Of a DNA stretch of 64,000 nt, positions 44,601-54,770 are shown piece by piece. This stretch comes from Larimichthys crocea. Taxonomy: Eukaryota > Chordata > Actinopteri > Sciaenidae. The stretch lies in NCBI RefSeq assembly GCF_000972845.2, contig NC_040033.1:2098344-2162343 (forward strand), in the 5' to 3' direction. The notes beneath the pieces are model-generated. The model was not told the origin of the DNA and did not search any database. It worked only from the letters and a program-made list of their open reading frames with translations. How positions within the stretch are numbered: the stretch's first letter is position 1; every line of letters begins with the position of its first letter. The position numbers were made by a program, and so were the translations under genes.

Positions 44601-46265
44601 CTTAATGAAGCTGAACCAGAATATGAGCTGTTTCTTTCGGTAAAGGCAGGGGAGCAGTCTGAACATGTACCAAACTTGCTTTAACTGTTGCATGGTAACG
44701 TGCTGTAGAGCTCATCTGTGTTCGCTGAACAATTGGTGGTTTCCTATAAAAAAACTAAAAAAAACAAAACTCCCTTTGTTTAATCATTTGAGCATTTGTG
44801 AAGCACATCCAAAGTCCACAAACGATGATTGTCATCATTTGTATGTACACACGCCGCTCATTGTAATGATCGAGATGACAAATCACTTCTCCAAATAACT
44901 AAAAACCAGAATAAATGACAGATGCTAAAGACGGTTTGATGCCATCTGGTTTGCATCCGATGCATTGATGGATGATGTACATATATAGAGAGAGGTTTGC
45001 ACTATGTACATGCCACACCAAACCACTGCCAACACCGGTGGCTGCACAAAACTGGTATCAAACTGTAAGTTTTCTTACGCATACTAAAAAGTTTGAACTT
45101 ACTACTTGTTAGTACGTTACATGGGTTACTAATGATGGAAGTCATGACTATGATTATGTGTTTACCCACATGCAGTTTTCCAACCAGAAAATTGTACTTT
45201 AAACCGTCCATATGAGGTCCATCCATTCTGTCCACAGGCTGGAGCATCATGGCATGGAAGTAGAAAGTAAACTGGATATAGAAGAGGAAGAAAGAAGCCA
45301 CTTTACAGGGTGCCATGCCCTTGTTCCAACAGCCCCCTTATTCCGAAACTCCAGTAGTCCCATTAGGCTGAAAGCACATTTGTCCAAGAGCCCATTTTTC
45401 CCCACACAAAAAAAAAGAGGTACACTTTCCCTGCAGATGCACTGTGTCACTGCCACGTTTTTCCTCGTCTAGCCCTGAAAAGTACATGTTGGTCTTTGCC
45501 TGACGCCTTAACCGAACCAAACTGCGACCATCACCTGAAATGTTTCTCAGGAAGCTTTATTTTGAAAGTCTAACGAGTTTTAAAAACTAGAGGATACACT
45601 GTCCGTGTCTAGTAGCATGTGTTACGTGCTTTGGTGTTCAGAGAATCAACGACAAATGGATTTCCAAACCAACGGGTCTTCGAAACTCTTTAATTTTCAC
45701 TAGACAAAATGGCAGAAATTGGGATAATAATGATAATTTCCATGTGTCTATGTCTCAGATAAATATATTTATAGTTTCAGTGAAGTGAAGTGACCTGCAG
45801 TGCTGGAGAGTTTGCATTAGGGGATGTCAACGCGAGTGTGATGGCATTGTAGGAGTGAAAGTAAACAGCATGATGTCAAACTGTCTTACCTCTGCCAATA
45901 GAGGAGACCGAGTAGTTGAGGAGGCCTGAGTGTCCGTCCCCCTCACTGAAATGTCACCAGTTTTATTCATGCAACAGCAAATGTGCTCACTGTCAACCTG
46001 TTCAAACATCCTACCTACCTCGGTTATCACACTCTGGATTACCGGGAGGAAAAACATCCAAAATATAAGCACAAACTATGATTCCGCAATCACATCAAAA
46101 GCAAACATCCGCTATTTAATTTTTTAACAATCCAATCTCCCGGGCATTGGTGAAAAATAAACAGCTAATTGACCTTCAAGCTAAGGCCGAAATAATCATC
46201 ACATTGCATGAGAAATGCAGTTTGACCTTGGTCCTGGCAGATAGTGATTACGTTTTATTGGCTCC
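41691..46265. other. Unassigned non-coding DNA, about 4.6 kb
   Basis: The longest stretch without a clear repeat. A T/C run lies at 44415-44432. A part at 42325-42520 has conserved-block texture. Opposed short frames near 45000-45520 have no recognisable domains. Confidence 0.5.
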
Positions 46266-46289
46266 AAAAAAAAAAAAAAAAAAAAAAAA
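46266..46289. repeat. A24 homopolymer
   Basis: Twenty-four A residues. No SINE or processed-gene body was recognised directly upstream. Confidence 0.95.
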
Positions 46290-46954
46290 GCGTGAGCTCA
46301 ATACTCACCAATGTACTCTGGCTGAATAAAATGGAGCGCAGTGGGGAATGAGTTATAGTCTCTGGAGTCTGTGAGCTCCAGTCAACTTTTTTTTTTTCTA
46401 CTATAGCAATGGAGGGGATGAGCAGCCATAAATCTGACCCAGAGATCCATTAGGTTTCTGTACTCTGCAGCACACACTATCAGGCTACTCTCTCTCTGTT
46501 TCTCACTTCCCTTTGGACCAGAGCTGACAGCAACATAATCTGTAATGTTAATTAATGTTATGCATGGTCTTATACATGATCTGGCTGTGTGCATATGCTG
46601 TGTGTTTATCTAAGTATTACTAGAAACCAATGAAGCCCACACTAGATAGTCTTCATGGGTCCAAAATTTAACACCTAACCTGCAGTAAACCGACCTAAAC
46701 TTAACATATTCGAGATGGCTGGATTCCCATCTGATAGGGATCCAAGGACAGATGCCGTTCCAAAATAGACTAGAGGATAACTAGACCCAATTAAAAATGC
46801 AGTAGGCTCGAAGAAACCCAACGGTGATAGTGATCTATGGATTATTTCTACAACTCCAGTGCAGAGCTGGTATTCAACACACACCAACAAATGTGACTAC
46901 ACTAAAGCACAAGGCCACTGTATTGACCTCTTGTACCACCAGCTACTTTCACCT
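46290..46954. other. Unassigned non-coding DNA
   Basis: No gene was recognised. Confidence 0.5.
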
Positions 46955-47230
46955 TACACAACCCTGATTCTAAAAAAACACGGTACACTGTGTAAAACAT
47001 GTATGAAAACAGAATAAAATGATTTGTCAGTCCATTGTTTACCTATATTCCAATGAATGAAGCACAAAAACAAGATTTAATGTTCAAACTGACAAAGATA
47101 CTCATTCTGACTTTAATGTATTCTGTTTTTATTTACTATATTTCTGTACATCGACAAACAAACTCACCCGAACAACCCCACTCAACCGATACTACTACAT
47201 TTTGGGCATTGTTAAAAACATGAATATTTA
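46955..47230 (+). repeat. Dispersed teleost repeat, family D, diverged copy
   Basis: 'accctgattctaaaaaaaca', 'tgtgtaaaacatgtatgaaa', 'acagaataaaatgatttgtc', 'acctatattccaatgaatga' and 'atgttcaaactgacaaag' follow the common fish element also seen at 20051-20310. Base changes are frequent. Confidence 0.6.
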
Positions 47231-49312
47231 TTGTTGGCAAAAACAGTAGACCTAAATGTACTTGTTTACACCTTGTTCACTATAGTCTAACAAAATGCTG
47301 ACACATTGAGGCATATCTGTGAGCTGTCTGTAGGTGTAACTTCCCTCCAATGTTTTAGCACTGAAGACCTAAGAGTCTTGAAATTAGGACTGACAGGTTC
47401 CTTATTTTTAGGAGTTTCTCCTAATTTGACCAGTTAGGAGGATCCCATGCAACGTCTGATCAGAGATGATTGCAAGTCTGGAAAAACCTGACCGACAGTG
47501 TTTCTATAATGTTGACACCCAAACTCGAGGGCAGCAGTAATGGAACTTAAAATTTACAAACCTGATTGAACTGAATATCATTTGGAACAAGCATGACACG
47601 GACCTAAAGTTTAATCCTCAGCACATAGACAATCATTCAGTCTGTCAAGGTTCTCAGTTGTCCAGGTCATCTTTCTTTGGGAAATTTTGGGGCAACTGAA
47701 CTTGGTTGTAGATCCGTGAAGACGTTGCAGTTCTTTGGTTCTGACGTCTTCATGGACCTACAAACAAGCCCGGCTGCCTCAGATTGAACCCTTCTCTTTG
47801 TAAAGCATCGTTTGTTCTTGAACACTTCAATTCTGTGTGGATAAATTTGAGATTTGTATGATAAAGAATTATATAAAATGTGAACTTTTTACTTTTTGTG
47901 GGCCGCTTCTGTTGTTCTGGGCGCCTCCAACTTAATATACGTGACTCAAATTTGAATGCACGGTGCAATGAAAAAAGTTTTTTCTACAAGGGCACCTCCA
48001 AAGATGTTTTATATCAAATTTGGTAAAACATGAACTTGAGTTTGTGGCAGAAAGTGACATAAAAGATTTTGGTGGTGAGAAATGGGGCTTGGCCTGAGCT
48101 TGTATTGATCCAAAGAATTCAGGATGAAAAGATTTTTTGCTGCAGAAGGTCAGCAGTGATGACGAAAATGTAGAATTTGATTAAAGAATACCATCTTTTG
48201 GCACTCTGAACAAAAAAAATTTCTTCTTTGGCTCACAGCCGAACTTTGCATTCAATTAAAAAAAGGTGTAATCTGTATTTTCTGAATTCGTTGCCATGCA
48301 GCTGTTCATAACGTCTGTATTCAGGCACATGTGTTTGTGTGTGTACAGTTCTTTGTCCATAACCTGTGAATACATGTGTTCAGGGAGGAGGGTGGGTGTC
48401 TGTTTGCATCAGCACAGATTGCTCATGAAATACGACCTCTGGAAAAAGTTTCCTGTCCGCGTTCGCCTCCTTGAACTTCCAATCCATTATCTTCAGGTAT
48501 CAAATTCATCCCAACAGGTGTAGTGTGTTAAATGATATGGGCTCATGGCAGCCTGCCACAGATGCCGGGGATGAAAGAGAAGCAGGAGATCAAGTGCAAG
48601 AGCGCTGGCTCCACTTATACGCACACAAACACACACATATGCCTGCATACCTTACACATTTCACAGGGGCCCTATGCCGCAGTTATCACCCGCATCATCT
48701 GCAGCTGTGAGGGAAGTGAGAGCGTCACGCCGTGACAGTCATCTGATGGAAGTTTAGTGAATTTTCTGTTTATGGAGGAGATGTAACTCAAGGTTTCGGA
48801 GACACATTGCATTGTAAGATACAGTTTGCTCTCTTATTGGGTGGAAAGCTTTTATCCGAGCGTTCCTCAAACATCATTTTTCTTCCATATCCTGAAGCGT
48901 GCGATCGATAGAGCGAAGAGTCATGTAGACAAAGAAGACAAAGTCAGATAAGAAAAGTCTTGCATCTGTTTCTTCCCTGCTGTTTGCTGAGACAGGCAAA
49001 AATAAATCTTTGGGTACAAGAAATATAATAGTTTAGATTCATCCATGCCTGCCAAACTGTGCTGCAGCACTATCAAAAATAACCTCCTTCAGACATCGGT
49101 TCGGTAGTCGCCACATCTTGAAGTAACGGCTTTTTGGGCTTTTATAATGATAATGACAATGTGTAAACTCGGGGTCGCTTCTGGTAATGGACCTGCAGAC
49201 AATTATCATCAGTTTGCCTGAGCTCTTACTGATTGATATTGGCCTGTCGCTGATATATCTGTCTCAGCGTATATGTTGTCTGAAAGTATATAATGTAGAA
49301 AAAGATGCTTGG
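47231..49312. other. Unassigned non-coding DNA, about 2.1 kb
   Basis: No gene or clear repeat was recognised. Frames at 48296-48735 overlap one another and have no domain. Confidence 0.5.
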
Positions 49313-49753
49313 GTCGTCTAGACTTGATTGAAAACCGTGTATCAGGAATCATTGCAAAAATCATTGTGCTCACCACTCTGAGAAGCTGCAGAAAACAGAT
49401 GAAAAGCTCTAAAACAGACAAAGTTACCAACTAGGTGGTGAACATGGCGGATATTTTAACAGCTGGAGAGGCAGATTATTGTAAGAGTTGGTGGAGACCA
49501 AAGCTGAACCCAAATGCACACTCACTGGTGCAGAACAATAATATATAGTCTTAATATATTTGTATAATTGTAAATAAATGTACAAAGTTTACAGATAGTC
49601 TGGCAGGCTACATTAAAATACAGCACAGGCAGTCCAAACTATTCGTAAAGGAGCAGGTTAAACAAAAGTCAGTGAGACAGGTAAGGGCCGAGGACAATCG
49701 GGGTGGAACTAGCGATCAAAACCGGCAGCAAACACAATGACAACGCCAGGAAT
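49313..49753 (+). repeat. Duplicated block, segment 1, first copy
   Basis: From 'gtcgtctagacttgattgaa' to 'aatgacaacgccag', repeated in the same orientation at 50766-51222 with a few substitutions and two short indels (near 49639-49649 and 49695). It includes a family F piece ('gagttggtggagaccaaag', 49484-49502). Confidence 0.95.
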
Positions 49754-49756
49754 TCT

Positions 49757-50755
49757 GACTTGTGTTAAATTAAGTTTAAAAAGTACAACTGCAACATATT
49801 TGGCATCAAGAGAAAATTGTGTTTTTTAAAGTCTAGAGGGTTAGGTTTTGTATTTATCTTCCTTTATAGCCAATGTAATGTAGTAAATAGAAACATTTTA
49901 GTTGTGAGAGGATTCTTCTCGTGTCTATGACCCATTGAATTTTTTTCATTCTTATTTTGGTGCTAAAAAGAGGAAAAACCAGTAAGTAAACCACATTGAT
50001 CACTGAGATTCAAGATCAAAATTGTTATTCAGACATAAACAGAACAAGCGCACGGTAGAGCGAAATTATGTTGCATCCTGCTCACGACCGTAATTGAAAA
50101 ACAAACATATTTGCACATACTAATAAAACAATCGAGTAAAATCATGTCTGGTGGTGTGTGTGTTTGGGGGTTACTGGAGCTAAAGAGTCTGATGGCTTAA
50201 GGGAGAAAGCTTTAGCAGGACCTGGCAGTTCTGCACTGTGTGCTGGATCAAATGCCGGAGGGCAGGAGACCAAATGTCCTGCGGGTGTTGGTGGCCTTGG
50301 TCAAGCAGCATTTGTGTGATCGTCCTGACTGGATGGGAGTAAAGTCCCTACCATCTTTTCATCTGTCTCTGCAGGGACAACCGGTCCGGGGCATTGAAGT
50401 CTCCATACCAGATGGAGGACAGCTGGTCAGTAAACTCTCCAGGTGCTCCTGTAGATTGTGGATCCGTTGCAGGGAATGCAAGCACGCTGGCACGGACAAC
50501 CTGACCTGGACCATCAGTCTTTTTTAAACTTTCATCCAGTTTGCAGGAATAATACAAATGTATAGTATATTAATCATCTTTTTGTTTCTTGAGCTTTTTT
50601 TTGGCCACTTGGGGGCAGTGCAACACGCTGCAAACACAGCGATAAAACTTATATCCACATCTATTAAAAGTCTTATTTCAAATAAAGTCATATGTCACGT
50701 TTTTGAATTTCTTGTTTAATATTTGACATTTTCCTGTCCTCGTGTCTGTAACTTT
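49757..50755 (-). repeat. Duplicated block, segment 2, first copy, with LINE 3' end
   Basis: From 'gacttgtgttaaattaagtt' to 'cctcgtgtctgtaacttt'. The reverse complement recurs at 51229-52293. The copies differ by scattered substitutions and small indels. On the minus strand it carries the decayed LINE C-terminus described in the next copy, followed by a 3' region near 49990-50070 whose end resembles a CR1/L2-type tail. The 95-codon plus frame 50240-50527 is the antisense of that remnant. Confidence 0.92.
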
Positions 50756-50765
50756 NNNNNNNNNN
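50756..50765. other. Assembly gap, 10 N
   Basis: Ten N bases separate the two duplicated blocks. The second block begins at the first base after the gap, so its left edge is unknown and the true gap length is unlikely to be exactly ten. Confidence 0.99.
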
Positions 50766-51222
50766 GTCGTCTAGACTTGATTGAAAACCGTGTATCAGGA
50801 ATCATTGCAAAAATCATTGTGCTCACCACTCTGAGAAGCTGCAGAAAACAGATGAAAAGCTCTAAAACAGACAAAGTTACCAACTAGGTGGTGAACATGG
50901 CGGATATTTTAACAGCTGGAGAGGCAGATTATTGTAAGAGTTGGTGGAGACCAAAGCTGAACCCAAATGCACACTCACTGGTGCAGAACAATAATATATA
51001 GTCTTAATATATTTGTATAATTGTAAATAAATGTACAAAGTTTACAGATAGTCTGGCAGGCTACATTAAAATACAGCACATGCAGTCCAAACAGGCAAAT
51101 AAATTCAGAAAGGAGCAGGTTAAACAAAAGTCAGTGAGACAGGTAAGGGCCGAGGACAGGTGAAACTAAACGGGGTGGAACAAGCGATCAAACCCGGCAG
51201 CAAACACAATGACAACGCCAGA
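50766..51222 (+). repeat. Duplicated block, segment 1, second copy
   Basis: Direct repeat of 49313-49753. It keeps two short stretches that the first copy lacks ('aggcaaataaattcag' near 51090 and 'aggtgaaactaaac' near 51158), so the first copy seems to carry deletions. Confidence 0.95.
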
Positions 51223-51228
51223 AAATAA

Positions 51229-52293
51229 AGTTACAGACATGAGGACACGATAAAATGTCAAATATTAAACAAGAAATTCAAAAACATGACAAATATTGAC
51301 TTTATTTGAAATAAGACTTTTAATAGATGTGGATATAAGTTTCATCGCTGTGTTTGCAGCGTGTTGCACTGCCCCCAAGTGGCCAAAAAAAAAGCTCAAG
51401 AAAACAAAGATGATTATAACATTCTGTATTATTCCTGCAAACATGGATGAAAGTTATAAAAAAAATTATGGTCCAGGTCAGGTTGTCTGTGCCAGCGGTG
51501 CTTGCACTTCCCTGCAACGGATCCACAATCTACAGGAGCACCATGGAGAGTTTACTGACCAGCTGTACCTCCATCTGGTATGGAGACTTCAATGCCTCGG
51601 ACCGGTTGTCCCTGCAGAGACAGATGAAAAGATGGTAGGGACTTTACTCCCATCCAGTCAGGACAGATCACACAAATGCTGCTTGACCAAGGCCACCAAC
51701 ACCAGCAGAGACATTTGGTCTCCTGCCCTCCGGCATTTGATCCAACAGCACACAGTGCAGAACTGCCAGGTCCTGCTAAAGCTTTCTCCCTTAAGCCATC
51801 AGACTCTTTAGCTCCAGTAACCCCCACACAAACACACACATATACTGGGACTGTGCTGCTCAATGAATTCCTTTTAACTGGAATTTTACTCAGATGTGCA
51901 GTTTTTTATTCAGTATGTGCAAATATGTTTGTTTTTCAATTACGGTTGTGAGCAGGATGCATAATTTCGCTCTATCGTGCGCTTGTTCTGTTTATAGTCT
52001 GAATAACAATTTTGATCTTGAATCTCAGTGATCAATGTGGTTTACTTACTGGTTTTTCCTCTTTTTAGCACCAAAATAAGATGGTAAAAATTCAATGAAA
52101 ACACAGAGAGGGTCATAGACACGAGAAGAATCCTCTCACAACTTAAAATCGTTTCTATTTACTACATTACATTGGCTATAAAGGAAGATAAATAACAAAC
52201 CTAACCCTCTAGACTTTAAAAAACACAATTTTCTTGATGCCAAATATGTTGCAGTTGTAGCTTTTTAAACTTAGTTTGATTTAACACAAGTCA
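51229..52293 (+). repeat. Duplicated block, segment 2, second copy in inverted orientation
   Basis: Starts 'aaagttacagacatgaggac' and ends 'tttaacacaagtca', the reverse complement of 49757-50755. The two arms of about 1 kb are separated by the gap and segment 1 copy 2, which makes a large imperfect inverted repeat. Confidence 0.92.
51425..51830 (+). pseudogene. Decayed C-terminus of a non-LTR retrotransposon (CR1/L2/Rex1-like) ORF
   Basis: Across shifting frames the peptides 'NASDRLSLQRQMKRW', 'GTLLPSSQDRSHKCCLTKA', 'TNTSRDIWSPALRHL' and, in another frame, 'FGLLPSG' and 'AIRLF' follow the order of the conserved tail of fish LINE reverse transcriptase proteins, where basic and LPS/LQD-type, cysteine/arginine, 'HP..LF.LLPSGRR' and 'SFFP.A' blocks succeed one another. 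That comparison is from family knowledge. Stops and frame changes show it is dead. An element 3' UTR-like stretch follows, ending near 52020. The inverted copy lies at 50160-50560 on the minus strand. The 171-codon frame from 51296 is a partly out-of-frame read of this remnant and not an intact protein. Confidence 0.6.
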
Positions 52294-52324
52294 GATATCA
52301 CTAACAATCTCATAAAAATCTATT

Positions 52325-52785
52325 TCACCACGACCCTGTTGGTTTTCCTGCCGACTTTTTGGCGAACTGTCTGTCTATTTATCTCCGTCTTGGTTAAACC
52401 CCTTTTGTTTAGCTGCGGTGATAATGTGATGAAATATAGAGCAACCCACATTATTATAACAAACAGTAATGTGGTAGTAGGTGGCGTCTCTGGCACATGG
52501 TCATGGTCAGTCCCCCTTGACGACTCTTTGGCGAACTCTCCCTCCAAAAAACAGCCTCCATCTTCGGCAGTGAAAGCCTGGTATGTCTCGTTGTTTCTCT
52601 ACGGTGATTATGTAATGAAACTTTAAGCAATCCGCATTGTGACAACAGTAATGTGGTAGGAAAACAGCCTCTGTCCTGCTGTTTACCGATTGGTGCAAAC
52701 TCTTAAAAGTATCAACATAACGATGATACTGATGCATTTCTGGTTCCAGTTATTGATGACAACTCAAACTATCTACAATACAAAG
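52325..52785 (+). repeat. Repeat family E, copy 2, with internal tandem units
   Basis: Two units with 'cgact(c)tttggcgaact' (52352 and 52521, about 169 bp apart), 'gcggtgataatgtgatgaaa' / 'acggtgattatgtaatgaaa', and 'acagtaatgtggtag' repeated. It ends in 'tctggttccagttattgatg' and 'acaactcaaactatctacaa', as at 28435-28472. Confidence 0.7.
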
Positions 52786-53679
52786 CTCAGAGCTGTGAGT
52801 GCGCGACATATTTAATCCGAATTTTCTTCACATATTAAATTTTCTTGACAAAAGCTGAATTTGTGTGATGTAACTTTGCAGGGAACCGCTAGATTTTTCA
52901 CTTCATGTTAAGAAGAATAAGCTTCAAAAACAAGGATTCAAAGGGGAATTATATTTTCTTGCAGCTGAATGATGCTGCTGAGCTCCAGTCAGAACCTGTT
53001 TATTTGCTCACAATACGCCAGAGTCCCTTGTGTTCATGCACGCTGTTTGATGGGGCCGACATCACTGACGCCTTGTTGCAGTGATGGGTGGGAGTGGTGG
53101 TAGGGCGGGGCACCTACCATCCCTTTCCCCCCCCGCCATCCTCTACACACACAGATGAGCTGTTTGATCTCACTGTGCCTCGGTTCAAAAGAGACCTACC
53201 CCTCAACCGCAGTCATAACTTCCCCCCATGAAAACACACACACCCGTCCTCCCTCCCCTTCCTTTTGAAATCACATTACCTGTGTCCTCTTTCTCAGCAG
53301 AGGATTGTATAGCAGTACATGAGTCAGAATGGAAGATGTAGAGGAGGAGTGAAGTGAGGAGAATAACGACAGCGAGAGTTCAGTATCGGCTGTCAGGAAT
53401 TCCCGGTCAGACGGAAGGATCGATTCCTCTTCTGTATTCAGTTGTGCTTGTCTCCTGAGGTGATTTAAATATGTCATGTGGTGGTTGTGAAATCAAACTG
53501 GTGCTTTCCCAGTAAGCATGGGTTTGATCATTTGCAGGTCAGGACGTAGAGGTTCAAACTGGACTGAAATGGAGGTTTTCATGCCATTTAAAGCGCTGTT
53601 AATTGATTTCTTGGACACTTTGGGACATTAAATCACTTTTTTATAGAGCTAACATGATAGTTAACAGTTGCATATTTAC
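52786..53679. other. Unassigned non-coding DNA
   Basis: C runs near 53125-53136. No gene was recognised. Confidence 0.5.
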
Positions 53680-54125
53680 CATAGACTATGTATAAAACCT
53701 CCATGACGTCTGAAGAGCCGCTGTGAAGCTCAGTGTGGTGTCTCGGGGCCGTTGTTGTCTTGGCAGTCCTGCCTCTGCCGCCTCCTGGCTAATATAAAAA
53801 TGTGTGGTGTAGGTGGACCTGAGGTGGGCTGAATGACGCCTGGTTGCTCAAACCTGCCACCTGTGACGGCACCCACCTGTCAATCAAAGCGTCCACGCTC
53901 TTAATCCTGCATAACTTTAAGCCTTAATATAATGTGAACAGGTGAGTTGTATATAAATTCACCCTCAGTACAGTTGTCATGAACGGGGAAATTAGCTACA
54001 GAGACCAAAACTGTTTTTTGTACCAGGCTGTAAACATGTTTATTTCTGCTGTGAAGTTTGAACATGGGGACTTATGGAGACTGACTCAAGTGGACGTTTT
54101 CCACTTTGGCTTCACTGCCATGGAG
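53680..54125 (+). repeat. Dispersed repeat, family A, most complete copy
   Basis: Head 'accatagactatgtataaaa', then 'gccgttgttgtcttggcagt', 'gcctctgccgcctcctggct', 'gacggcacccacctgtcaat', 'aactttaagccttaatataa', 'catgaacggggaaattagc', 'gagaccaaaactgtttttt' and 'gcttcactgccatggagg'. It gives the best view of family order in the window. The frame starting at 53979 shares its N-terminus with the one at 2121 only because of the repeat. Confidence 0.85.
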
Positions 54126-54360
54126 GTTGATATTTACACTCCAAGAACAGCAACAGTCATTTGGACGGTTGTTTCTGGCCACATGACAAATGGTAGATCC
54201 TCTTATTTCATCTCTTTTGGCTCTTCAAGTCATTTAAATTGACATTTTTAGCCATTGTAAACACAACATTTATATATTTTCACCTGATAAAAGTTGAAAT
54301 GGCAAAACAAGTAAGTTTGTTTTGTCTCTGTGATGAATTTAAGCACAACATTAATTTACC

Positions 54361-54445
54361 TTTCAGCTCTGTTTTTGGTCTCCACCAACTCCTGAGGTAA
54401 ATATCTTGCTCTTGAGCTGCTAAATCATCCACTGTGTTCACCTGA
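54361..54445 (-). repeat. Dispersed repeat, family F, reverse copy
   Basis: 'tggtctccaccaactcctga' (54376-54395) and 'ttgagctgctaaatcatcca' are the reverse of the 'gagttggtggagacca' block with its 'taacagctggagaggcag' flank at 49455-49505. Confidence 0.55.
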
Positions 54446-54564
54446 CTGTGTCTCTATGGCATTTAGTGCAGGTCGGGCAGCATGAGTTAATCAGAGCTTG
54501 TGTTATCACAAGATAAAGTGTTCTCAATATATGCAGTATAATTGTGTCGTAATAACTGGAATAT

Positions 54565-54770
54565 CTTGCCGACAACTTCCGTGGCTGTGAAGTCAAGCCA
54601 ATGCAGAAGTGCCAAAAACTGCAGTTTCTCAAACGTCCACTTGAGTCTGGCTCCAGAAGTGAGTCAGTCTCCATAAGTCCCCATGTTCAAATGTCCAACT
54701 TCACAGCAGAAATAAACATGTTTACATAAGCCTGGTACAAAAAACAGTTTTGGTCTCTTTGGTGGCAGAA
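54565..54770 (-). repeat. Dispersed repeat, family A, reverse copy
   Basis: 'cttccgtggctgtgaagtca', 'agccaatgcagaagtgcc', 'ctcaaacgtccacttgagtc', 'gtgagtcagtctccataagt', 'ttcacagcagaaataaacat' and 'gtacaaaaaacagttttggt' are the reverse complement of the family A core. With the forward copy 440 bp upstream it forms an inverted pair. Confidence 0.8.

Noticed and set aside
46266..46289. A24 run as the tail of a processed pseudogene
   Set aside because: No coding-like or SINE body is recognisable directly upstream, and no target duplication was found.
51296..51811. A 171-codon open frame, one of the longest in the window
   Set aside because: It reads partly out of frame through a decayed LINE tail inside the duplicated block, and the inverted partner does not keep the same frame.
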